Part shown: one piece after another, positions 22,461 through 33,123 of the stretch
How positions within the stretch are numbered: the first letter of the stretch is position 1
How the letters are laid out: the number at the start of each line of letters is the position of its first letter
Source of the DNA: Pseudisothecium myosuroides
Taxonomy: Eukaryota; Streptophyta; Bryopsida; Hypnales; Lembophyllaceae
DNA length: 64,000 nucleotides
Direction of reading: 5' to 3'
Assembly (NCBI GenBank): GCA_951799445.1
Contig: OX637293.1
Location: forward strand, 20,584,001 to 20,648,000
Made by a program: the position numbers and the translations under genes
The notes under the pieces: generated by a model
The model's input: only the letters and a program-made list of their open reading frames with translations
Databases searched by the model: none
What the model was told of the DNA's origin: nothing

Positions 22461-24381
22461 ATGGGAGATCATGGAAACATGTCTGAGGGCAGCTCTGCCT
22501 CAATGGATGACAGCTGCCCCTGGACCGAGGTCTCTGCATCGAACACACAACTCGCTTCTCTTAACAAAGAACATCTAGACATTGTGCCAGAGTATGACCC
22601 CTTTATGGTGAGCGCCGGTCGGCAAATTGGGGAAGGGGGTCAAGGTTGCATCTACGAAGCCAAGCTCCATATGCCCTACTCCTTCAAGCCTCTTCTGGTG
22701 GTTGTGAAGAAGTTCAAGCCGTTCGAGGGGGTTTCACAGGGTCATTTTCCTCTTGAGATGGTTTCTTTGAAGAGCTACAATCTTTGCAAACCATGTGGAG
22801 TTTTCTTCGAGGGGGACTCCTTATGTATGATCATGAGACGGTTCTCTTGTGACTTGCGTGCTGCCATTGACTCTCGCATGAAAGTTTTGCAAGATGAAGT
22901 GCTTGGCACCAATGGTCCACCCTTTACAGAAGAGGTTGGAAGATTTATGATTTTGCAACTCGCAATGGGCTTGAAATCTCTTCATGAATGTGGTGTCTAC
23001 CATAGAGATTTGAAGGCTGCCAACATTTTGGTAAAGACTTTTGGCCAAAATTATGAAACGGCTTCAGTGCGGCCGATGCTTCTTGTCATTGCCGACTTTG
23101 AAAGATCGGACGGTGTTGTAGGCACTGCATTTTGGCGAGCTCCTGAAGTTCTCCAATCTTTGATCACAGAGATTCCCCTCTCCAAAGAACAGTGGCTTTT
23201 GGCAGACGTTTATAGTTTTGGAATGGTGTGCTATGAAGTTTTGACTGGAATGATTCCATTTCAGGGTCATCAGGTTTCTGATTATGATTTGGTTTTGAAT
23301 GGTGGAAGGCCAAAGCTTCCGGATCATGTTCCAGAGCCCATGAGAGACTTGATAATGAGGTGTTGGCATGCGGATCCACATTCCCGACCAAATTGGAGTG
23401 ACATTATCGAAGTCCTTGAGCAACATGGTGATGCCTTGACAACGGACTTTACAAGGAATGTTGACAATTTGGTGAGCGTGGAATCTTTATCATTTGAGTC
23501 ACTCATTTACGAGTCGAAGCAATTGATTCAGTATTTGACATTCCTACATGAAAGTGATTCCGAGATCTTGAGAAGGGAATTCATGCCATATAATTGGGCA
23601 TCCGAGGTTGTTGCGACTGTTGAAGAATATGAATCAAAGTTTGAGGTTGATTCATTTCTTGAAAGTCCACCAATGTGCAATGTTCAAGAATTTTTTGAAA
23701 GGTTGAAGGTTCTTTTGATGATGAGACACCAATTGTATGGAGCTAGTTTTGGCTATTGGCAATTCCTAGACCTAATTTTGGAGGTGCCATTGGATACGCT
23801 TGTTCTTGAAGTGGAAATTGTACGTAAAAGGGAGACGTTGATGGGAATGGTAGGGACTATTGCCCCAAAAGCATCTCAGGAATTCAGGAGGCTGGAATTC
23901 ACAGAAGAATTTAAAATTGGAACATCATGGGCGGGCAAGCTATTATTTTTCCATGCTCTTGTCATGTGGGTTTTGTGGTATGAACATGCGGAAAGTGGAT
24001 GGGAACGAGAGTTTATGATGAAATGTTTAGTACCTACTCATGTGAGTCGGAATTCCATTATACAAGCCTTTGTTATCTTTTGTTGCCTTATACTAAATAC
24101 ATACATCTATGTCTTGGCAATGATTACGTATGAACCCATTTTGTTGGGTTTGCAATATGGGTTGTACAAAACCTAGGGTTCCAATAATGTTCTCTTTCGA
24201 TCCTTTTGGTGAAAGGATTTGTAGGTTTCAACGAGTGTGGATGAATTGCACAAGATATAAGGTAGTTAGTATTTTCCTAAGTTTCTCGTTTGTTAGTCTT
24301 CTTACAATATATGGGTGGAGAGGCATTTTAGTTTGGATACTATTTCCATGTGTAATCATAAATACTTCCTATTGGCGATGA
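22461..24381 (+). pseudogene. Kinase-like gene P1 (type B), late nonsense and frameshift
   Basis: The frame runs 571 codons from the ATG at 22461 to a TAG at 24174-24176. After an acidic/Ser-rich N-terminus comes a kinase domain with GRQIGEGGQGCIYEA, VVVKKF, a helix-C-like LEM, YHRDLKAANIL (HRD intact), ADFERSDG (DFE for DFG), FWRAPEV and a CWHADPHSRPNW end. About 300 residues of unknown sequence follow, with hydrophobic stretches near the end. Compared with P2 and P3, an AAG codon has become TAG, and an extra C lies about 35 bp further on, so the last hydrophobic region continues in another frame to 24381. It may still express a 571-residue protein lacking the last membrane-like part, or be a recent pseudogene. 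It stands downstream of the five-copy leader repeat. Confidence 0.8.
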
Positions 24382-24839
24382 CCCATACTAGTACTAGAGT
24401 GAATAGATAAGTGTCTTCATTTTTGATTAAGTTGTTATGATTCAACTTAGTCATTTCTTGAAATAAAATTGTAGCACATATGATATTGTTATTTAATTTT
24501 CATTGGAGGACTAAAGATTGTCTATTTTTTTGTTGTTGGCAAGATAGACAATTAATTTAACACATTGTATTGCATGGTCTCATACAACCAAGAAATTAAG
24601 TTTGAAGGGCACACTTTGATACAATCTTGAAATGCCTTTTCAAAAAAGACCATTGCTATTGCTATAATGGTTTGACTTCTTGTAGAAGATTTTTTCAGAT
24701 TTTTACCTCATTGGTGAGCTTCTTTTGTATCGTGAAGGTTTTGCTACGGACAAATTGAACCTAAAATGTCTTTCGCAGCATTTCAAGGTTAGAAGATACT
24801 TCTCCAAAATTTCAAAAAAAAACTTGAATGTTTCTTATT
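24382..24839 (+). other. Conserved 3' flank of kinase P1
   Basis: No gene. The sequence is shared with the 3' flanks of P2 (44475-44830) and P3 (55350-55740): all contain GTTGTTATGATTCAACTTAG, TTTTCATTGGAGGACTAA and a TGAGCTTCTTTTGTAT-like block. It probably includes the 3' UTR and marks the extent of the duplicated unit. Confidence 0.7.
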
Positions 24840-25361
24840 GTTGTTGCAGCAATTGCACTACTAAGTTAATGTCTCCTAAACTAGATTGTTTAGCACCAAA
24901 TGAAGAAGAGCCATCAGTCTGGGTTCCTGCCATTGCATCACTGGGACTTGTCGTGTCAGCTTCAGAATCCTGCGTTGGCAGTTGGAATTAGAGCTAGAGA
25001 TCTACGACCTCCTGTGTCTCCTGCAACATCGATCAATCGGCTCATGCTAGTGTTACCCTTAACCCTAAACCTTGACCTTCCAATTCCATCGCGTATTTGT
25101 GATACAAGTGCACGTTTTTGGATCAGGGGCGTTTCCAGCAGTTCCAAAATTCAACCGGAGTACCCGGCTCATGAAACATTGATCCGTTTGCAATTTGCTG
25201 ATGCGGTTCTAGTGCCCCACCAGCAATTTGTCAGATGTGCAGCAAGATTGGTGACTCTGCGCACTGTGTGTGGAATCGAATTCGAGTTCTTTCGGTTTCC
25301 ATATTCATTAATGAAAGTCTGCACAATTTTGCATGAGTGTGTTAGATTATTTTATTTATGA
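24840..25361 (+). pseudogene. Type A kinase N-terminal relic, unit 1
   Basis: The frame holds SVWVPAIASLGLVVSASES and, further on, HETLIRLQFADAVLVPHQQF. The second word matches the N-terminal part of the type A kinase at 20489 (LIRFHFADAVIVRHQQF). Equivalent segments lie downstream of P2 (44840-45422) and P3 (55800-56280). No kinase domain follows in this unit. A CCCTTAACCCTAAACC telo-box-like word lies between the two blocks (about 25050). Confidence 0.65.
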
Positions 25362-27195
25362 CAGAAGTAGCCCTCAGGACAAGCATCAGGAACTTCAAGG
25401 CATGTGAACATGGTGCCACAATGGTGCATTGAAATGCAATTAAGTTAATTTGGTGCCAACCTCTGTACCAACCTAGTATGGATAAAATGACACTAAAATG
25501 ACCTGTATGTGGCCTTTGGTGTCAAAATGGCACCAAAACAATCTGGCCCAACTTTTCTGATGAGGATACTTCAGAATTATTTTGCAAAGGTCGGTGCTGT
25601 ACACCTGTACACCTGAATTCATCTACAGTAAGTTACATCTCAAACATGCAAACCAGTTTCGAGATGAGATGGATTTCGACGCGTGACAGTCTTTGTTAAT
25701 CAAAGTTCCAATTTTCCAAGGTTGCCAAGTTCGTGTACCGCTCGTTTCGAATTAGTTAATATCTGAAGTTCTGCAACTTTATATGTCATGGATCTCTGTT
25801 GTCTGCGATTTATATTCCTCAATCCGGCTGTAAGGTAGAGGCACCAATTGCCAACCACGCCCAGTACCCAACCTGTATGGTGCACTTACTGCGCTATTTC
25901 CAACCTTAGGCTGGAGCTCAAGTTTGGAATGCTTTTTTTTTGTCCTTTTCAAGGTTGAGACTAATAAGATTATGACATATCTCCTGAAGTAGTGAGCAAG
26001 AAAGTAGGAAGTAGTGAGCGGAAAGTAATTCGTGAATGATCGGAATTGGAAGACTGTAGACATTGGCTACTGGTCAAGAGTACTTTTTGGCTCCCAAAAT
26101 TCACAGTAATTTCAATTTTGGGAATAAAATTCTGAAAATTTTGCTATCTCCATATTTAGTATCTTCCTACATGGGAAAAATTTCCACCGCCTCATACTAC
26201 ATATGATCTACTCCAAAATTGCTTAAATGATCGGTTCTACCTTAGATTGTGACTGTTTTAATTTTCAGGGTTGGACTTGAAGATGTCTTGAAGTGCAAAC
26301 AACCGGGTTCAAGTTTGGAATTAGTAGAAATTAAGAAAGTGTGGATTACAGTTTGAATTGTTCTCAATGTATTGGCGAACAACTTGTTGGAGAGCCCATG
26401 TTTTATTAGTGAGGATATCAATAGACCTAGCTTGTTACGGGAAAAAAAATCTAAAACTTATTCATCATCAACATCATATTTCCCTCATTCATGAAAATAT
26501 GTCACATTATCTTGTGCAAATGGACCCTTGGTTGGAAACAGGTCATAAGGTAGTGTGCTCTAAAAGCGAGCGGCCTCTTCAAATCGACCCTATATTTAAG
26601 TATGAAATGGATATTAGGTGGTCCTTAAATGGACCTCTCAAGCCATTGAGAGAATCGAGAGAAAAGCATTATCTATTGTAAGAGCCAATCATTGGCCTTC
26701 ATTAACTCAAATCACTTTAGAAGTTGCAACTGGTCAGATTTTGGAAGACCTAGGGTCACAAATAGGTGCCTACAACAAAAAAAAATTTTAATTCATAAGT
26801 AATTCAAAAATGATTCAAAAAATATGAAACCACTTGCATTATGTTCTGCATCCATTTTTCTTTCTCTGAAAAATGATCCAAAAATATTTCTGTTTACGGA
26901 AACCTGTGAAAAAGGCAGACCAACCCTTAAATGGTCGCTTTTAGGCCATACTACCTTATATCTTAACTTTGTGGAGGTCCCATGATGACTGCAGTGGATG
27001 TTTCAATTTTTAATTTCCAGGGGTAGATTATACAAAAATCACCCAGAATGTCTGAAGCTTGGCGCAGGGTAAGGCTAAATTACATGTAAATGATAATATT
27101 TCGTGTTAGTAATACAAATTTTCCATAACCTCGCAAATGGGGCATAATTATGCGTGCACAATGTCAACCGGACTCTTGTATTTTTTCCAATTTAG

Positions 27196-28138
27196 TTAAC
27201 CCCTAAAGGACCGGCATGCGTTTTTTGGCCGTATAGAAATTTTGGGCAGGTACGTGTGACTAGACATTTTCATATTTTAAGCTGAAATTTTAATAAAAGG
27301 TGGGGACGAGGAATATCTTTCATATGCACCAAATTTCAGCACATTTGGAAATAGGAGTCAAAAGTTATAGCCAAATATGTTACTTTTTTTCGTAACTGGG
27401 CAGTCCGGGCAGCAGAAAAAATTTGGCAAAAATTTGATATATTTTTTTTAATAATTTTTTTCTCATAGATTATATTTTTGTCTATCTAGGAAGCTTTGAT
27501 TCACTTCATTTGGATTTGTTATGAGAAAGTTGTGGACATTCTTGTTTTTCGGGCAGTTAGAGCATCTTCTTGAAAAAAATAACTTGTAGGATTCATTTCT
27601 GAATGCTATTTTTGCAATTTTTCAAAAAAAAAAAATTCTCATGGTTTAGTTTGCTTGCTAGAACAATCTCACCATTGGGATTATTGCATTTTAATTCCAT
27701 CTAAAATATATTAATATTTTAGATTTTCCTTCTATCTCGTACCTACTTCTACTTAACAATTTTTTTAGGAATGATAATTAAGTTTTTTTGAATATTTTTT
27801 TTTCCCTAGACTCTCAACTCAATTCTCCACTATAAAGATTTGAAGCACAAAACTCTGTAGTGCAAAAATTTTAAGTTAAAAATGTTCAAAGTCAAAAAAT
27901 CCAGTCCCGCAATGTGCTGAAATACTTGTTTTTTCCACTTTAAACGCACATATCTTGCAATCTAAGCGGTCAAAAATTCTGAAATTTTTTCCACACATTA
28001 TCATACTAGTTAGGTGTAAGATCCTACGGTTAGATGTGCAAAAAAAAACATTTTTCAAATTTTTTTACTCCTTGCTATAGAAATGGCAGTTTTGAGTGTT
28101 TTTGGGCAGAAAAAAGGCCTTGGGCCCTTAGGAGTTAA
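27196..28138 (+). mobile_element. TTAA MITE, reference copy, plus orientation
   Basis: The body is 935 bp (27200-28134) between TTAA at 27196-27199 and TTAA at 28135-28138. It starts CCCCTAAAGGACCGGCATGC and ends GGCCTTGGGCCCTTAGGAG; the terminal inverted repeat is imperfect over about 15 bp. There is no coding frame. The CCC(Y) start next to TTAA is the signature of piggyBac-type termini; the superfamily call is inference from ends and target site only. It is joined directly to an inverted sister copy, and the pair is missing from the duplicated segment at 58.2 kb. Confidence 0.88.
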
Positions 28139-29059
28139 TCCGTAGGACCAAGGCCCTGTCTTTTATTTTTGCCAAAAAACACTCAAAACTGCCATTCCTA
28201 TTGCAATGAGTAAAAAAAAATTGAAATTTGTTTTTTTTCACATCTAACCATAGGATCTTCCATGTAACTAGTATGAAAATGTGTGGAATAGATTTCAAAA
28301 ATTTTGACCACACAGAATGCAAGATATCTACATTTAAAGTGAAAAAATCAAATTTTTTTGCACATTGCAGGACTAGTTTATTTGACTTTGAACCTTCTTA
28401 ACTTAAAATTTTTGCACTACAAAGTTTTGAGGTTTAAATCTTTATGGTGGGTGATTGAATTGAGGGTCTACAGACAAAAAAAATTCAAAAAACCTTAATT
28501 TTCATTCTTAAAAAAAATGTTAAGTAGAAGTAGGTACAAGATAGACGAAAAATCTAAATTATTAATATCTTTAAGATGGAATTAGAACACACTGATTCCA
28601 ATGATGAGATTGTTCTAGAAAGCAAACTAAACCTCGTGGAACTTCTTTTTTTGAAGAATTGTAAAAATGGCATTTGGAAATGAATCCTACAAGCTATTTT
28701 TTTTATGAAGATGCGTAGATTGCCCAAATAACAAGATTGTCTATAATTTTCACACCACTTATTTAAATGAAATGAATCAAAACTTTCCATTCAAAAATAT
28801 ATATAATTTGTGAGGAAAAAAAAATTAAATTCAAATTTTGAATTTTTTTTGTGCTACTTGATCTCCTTTGTTTTGAGCATATTTGGGCATAACTTTTGTT
28901 TTGGGGCACCAATTGAAAAGAAACTATATTTTCATAAAGCTAATTAGTTTTTCTATATTCAAAAAAAGTTTAAAAAAATCATGATAAAAATTGAGACCAT
29001 TAGTACTTGTCCAAAATCCAATTTGTCCCCCAAAGGGACAATGGTCCTTTAGTGGTTAA
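28135..29059 (-). mobile_element. TTAA MITE, sister copy in inverted orientation
   Basis: The body is 917 bp (28139-29055) between TTAA at 28135-28138 and TTAA at 29056-29059. Most of it is the reverse complement of the preceding copy (for example GTTAAGTAGAAGTAGGTACA against its complement near 27745), but the part nearest its right end differs. The two share the central TTAA, as if one had inserted into the terminal TTAA of the other. The right end reads GGTCCTTTAGTGG. Confidence 0.85.
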
Positions 29060-29700
29060 ATTTTTGTACAATTTGGGGTCCCCAAAATTACGACATTTCT
29101 TTATGAAAGTTCTCCAATCCACCCTTTTTGAAAGTTCTCTAATCAAGTGTACAGACAACATGATAGATGTAAAAAATATAAAGAATATACAAAATCTGTT
29201 GTTGAAGGTCATTGCATGTAGATTTTCCATGCATATAAGAAGGAAATTAGGTACAAATGACACGGCAATATTTTCATACCATTTACTTGATTTTCCTTTC
29301 ATACGTGCAGGTGACTTGCCATGGCCTCTATAAATGTTGTCTTCTACCTTGCTTCTAGTAGAGTTTACTTTGGTTGTTCAAAGTCCAAAATTCAATCTTC
29401 TTGTTTCTATTGTATGTAGATTTTTTATTGTGCTTCCAAGGACAATACTCTTAACTTCTAATTATATTTCACATCTAACATTCAAGAGTTATTTTATTTG
29501 ACTCACCCCTTTCCCATTTGGATGTAGGATGCCCCTCCTCAATGCCTTTAAAAATGGCCATATAGGAAGAAGAAGAGTAACTTAATTCTATGAGACCAAT
29601 AAAAGAGACCAATCATGAATGAAGAGTCTCTTAGGGTAGTTCTACAAAGGTATAGATTATTCTCTAATTGGATAAATGAGTGTACAAGGTATAATAATTA

Positions 29701-32142
29701 TCATTATCTCATATGGTACAAAAGATAATTTTTTTGTATTCTACACATTTGACAATTTGTTGAATAATAAATTCGATTCTATTTGATAAACATATATTCC
29801 ATGTGTGTAATAACGTGTCAAAAGATGCAGATCATGGCTAACTACAAGGGGGTGATTGCAAGAAACATTTGTTGATTTGATTGTGTTTCTATAATATTCA
29901 TGCTTAGTATTCTAAAGCACTTTAAAATTAGAAAAATAGTTTTAATTTTTTTTTAAATTTGGCCAATGTAAATTAATGGTTGGCAAACTTTGCATTTAAT
30001 AATAAATTGGAGAATAATAGATTGACATTTATTAAGAATTTTTTCATCCATTAGAGAAAATTTGGGGCCACTAGACTTTAGACTAGTGCCCTCAAAAGCT
30101 CAAATAAAAAATTAAATATTTTTTGAAAGAAAAATATTAATTTTTTATTTGGACCGCAAGTCTAGCTCTTGCAGCCCTGTAGGGGCCCCATTTTTTTCTA
30201 ATGCTTTAGTCCTAAGGACATTTAATGGGACACAAAGTCTTCATGTCTACTAGATAGAGCTTAGTACATGAAATTCAATTGAGATAAAGCCTCAAGAATA
30301 TTGGTGTCCACTAAAGTGGGCCCCTCCAAATGCGCCATTGATCCAAAATTGCCAATATTACTTTGTATACATCCCCCAAATCAATGTGGACTTAATATGT
30401 GAAAGAAATGATTTTAGATCCTCTATCATAAAATACGTTGAAATTTCATAAGGCTTTTGCATATAATATTTAAATGTTGTTTTCTTTAGTGTGTTGGAAT
30501 CTTCTTTCACTTGTTAAGAAGAAAATATGAAAATTTGATCAATTTAATAATAATAACTAGGCACAATAGTAAAAAATGGAGGTTTGGGGGGTACCTACTG
30601 TAATTGGATTACAAATGATTTCAAGAGCTTCCTAGGTGAGCTACATGCAGTAAATGAAGCACATCCAAGTATGTTGAGAAAGCAAATTTTCTCTATTTTT
30701 CAGCAATGTAGCCTAAAATGAAGATCTATCTTAATTTAGCCTTAAATCTATCCCATTTTTTACTGAGCTTTATGTAGATGAATGTTACAATTTGGGCACC
30801 CATAATTGTGCCGATTTCAATGAAATGCGATCTAAGTAGCCAATGCAATTGAAGTGCCTTATTGCTTTGAAAATCTAAGTTAAAAGTGAGAAAGGGATAC
30901 CAAAGAGACACTAAATAAAAGAGAATCAAAAATGGCCTCGGAACTGGTCCAACTTGAGTGAAGCTAGCATGCGAGCGTGGAGCGTAGAGTGTAGAGCATA
31001 GAAATCCGAGCAAGAAACTAAGTTCTTCTTGAAAATTATTTTTGCAACTAGAAAGTGGCCAATTTTTTTGGAAAACTTGAAAATATTTTGAGATTTTTCT
31101 AATTTTCTAATTAAATTGTACCTATGACCGTGGATTACAGATGGCCAAAGATCGTGGAAAATAAGGTATTTTATAAAATTTTAATTAAAAAAGTTAAACC
31201 TAGTCTTCCGGTGGTCTATGTGGCAGTCATTTTTACAATGCAAATAATGAATGGAAATGAAAATTCTAAGAATTGCCACATTGAACTCCTAAATCCGTGA
31301 GGGATTTATTTTTTATAAAAGGACAAAACTAAGTATTGCAAGCATAGAATGTGCTTTTATACATACAAATTCTTTAGTCATGATATATTGGTATATTTGT
31401 TTTTTGACAAAGAAAGTGCTCTAACCATGAATCACATTCATTTAATGCAATACAAAAAAACATTTAAGCACAAAGTGGATGAAACCATAAAAGACAAGAA
31501 TCAAATAGTGTCTTTTTTTGTCCAATTTGAATCAAATCTTATAAATATGAGGTACAAAATGGTTAACTTCCGTGTTTATCACTAACAAAAAGTTAGAGTT
31601 AGGATATAATGATGAACTATTTCATTGCTTCAACAAGTTGCTTTCAAAAGTACGTTTAAACTCATTGAAGCTTACCCTAGGGACATTAATGAAAATATCA
31701 AATCTTGCATCAAGGCTAAATGATACTGAAAAAATATAATACAAGACTTGCAATTTGTCTATTGGCCTTTCTTTTCCAACGCCTTTGTTAGCATTTGTTA
31801 GAATTAGGGACAAGAATATTTTAGAATGATTCTACAGTCAATATGTATTGATTTTTTGTATCATTTTGAATTGTAAATATGTTGTTGCAATGTATTGTTG
31901 ATATTATATAGCTAATTGTTTCAATACATGTTTCTTAATTTTAGATAGACTTTAAATGAAATAGGATCGGATTCAAGAGGTTTGAGCAATTTATTCATGG
32001 TCTTTGGCATTTGTTTTAAGTTTCAATGCATATGGTGGATTAAAAAGATTTTAGCTAAAATGGATGAACTTGGACGGACTTTGACGTAGCTCGATGGTCT
32101 AGATGGACTTTAATGTGGAGTTGGATATGCTTGGATTTAGAT
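29701..32142. other. AT-rich intergenic DNA
   Basis: No gene was found. A hairpin element lies at 30048-30203. A short block with GAGCGTGGAGCGTAGAG at about 30970-31005 matches in reverse orientation a block at about 40705-40745. A few short open frames around 31349-31585 have no motif and AT-driven composition. Confidence 0.5.
30048..30203. repeat. 156-bp near-full-length hairpin element
   Basis: The left arm (CATTAGAGAAAATTTGGGG) pairs with the right arm (GGGGCCCCATTTTTTTCTAATG region), and the interior continues the pairing (CAAATAAAAAATTAAATATT against its complement at about 30131-30152). It is a MITE-like palindrome that could form a long stem if transcribed. Confidence 0.7.
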
Positions 32143-32285
32143 CACTACAAGAGAAAGGGGTGTTTTAAGTGAGTTTTTAAGTATAGTCCTAGACATATGA
32201 TTTTAAGTAATGACCTTTAAGGAGATTTTCAACAAAATTTTACTTAAAACACATGTTTGATCCTCATTAAAATTTGGTTATAGTG
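32143..32285. repeat. Short CACTA-ended element
   Basis: It starts CACTACAAGAG and ends TATAGTG, the reverse complement of CACTATA. The interior has a TTTTAAGT near the left and ACTTAAAAC near the right as a second inverted pair. At 143 bp it would be a deletion derivative of a CACTA element. No matching flanking triplet is seen. A related right end (CACTATAACCAAATTTTAAT) occurs at about 39129. Confidence 0.45.
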
Positions 32286-32361
32286 TGAGGACCAAATAAA
32301 AATGCAACCTTCAATTTTTTTTTTAAATTTATCTATTTATTTATCTATCTATTTATTTATT

Positions 32362-32449
32362 TGGAAGTTGCAGTTGTATCCGAGGTCTCCTAGGAAGGCG
32401 TTTAGTACCGAATGCCTAACTCAGGGACCTCGGGTACAGCTGCAACTTT
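32362..32449. repeat. 88-bp palindromic hairpin (same family as 37.75-38.36 kb)
   Basis: The left arm GGAAGTTGCAGTTGTATCC pairs with the right arm GGGTACAGCTGCAACTTT; the middle (GAGGTCTCCTAGG against CTCAGGGACCTCG) pairs less perfectly. The words are the same as in the five-member run at 37751-38352. Confidence 0.8.
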
Positions 32450-33123
32450 AAAAAAAATGGCTTTTCTAGTACATTCCAAGAACTTGGGCATTTATCTAAT
32501 CTTTTTCCAACCTAAAAAGACTCTCTTTCAGGATTTTTTTTAGTATCTTGCATAGCTCTGCACCCTCACTCCAGCAAGTTTACCTCATCACAGAGATAGT
32601 TTTTATTCTCCAAATGTCAAGATTTCTTATCTAAGGCATGCACATAAAAGATTTTCTTACACCAATACTTTATCACAATGAACAAGTCAATATCAATACC
32701 AAGGTATTCACATATTTACAAGTAAGTCAAATGTTCAATCAAAGGATTGTCATGGTGACTATAGACAAGAATAGACAAGAATCAACAATATAGAAAATAT
32801 CCATGTAGTAGAGTTGATTTACAAAGGAAATTCTCTATAACATTTGAGCAACAAAAATATGAGTTTTGAAAGACAAAGAATCCATCTTGCGTCCACATAC
32901 TCTCCAAGAGGATTGGGGCCTCACCTGTGCCCATCCCAAAAACCACACAAACAAATGTAAGATCAGTGAGGATACACCAGGTGTCTTACACCCACAAACG
33001 CGTGCTATAGCTTTCACTTGGAAAATGTTTAAAGAACAACAACATGAATACAACAAAACTCAATTAGTCACAAAACCTAAGAAACATTGGATTGGGAAGA
33101 AGCCATGAGTTTTGCCTTAGAAG
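32450..33123. other. Intergenic, no gene seen
   Basis: About 670 bp of mostly AT-rich sequence. Short open frames on both strands at 32835-33108 have no recognisable motif. Confidence 0.4.

Larger units (their letters stand above)
25560..29700. repeat. Segmental duplication, unit 1 copy (matches 56350-59187)
   Basis: Long collinear stretches match the region downstream of P3. Examples are GTTTCGAGATGAGATGGATT, ACTTTGTGGAGGTC, CTCTAATCAAGTGTA, TGCATGTAGATTTTCCATGC (one mismatch in the other copy) and GAGACCAATAAAAGAGACCA. Identity looks moderate to high, with many small indels. This copy carries the MITE pair at 27196-29059, absent from the other copy. No intact gene lies within it. Confidence 0.85.
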
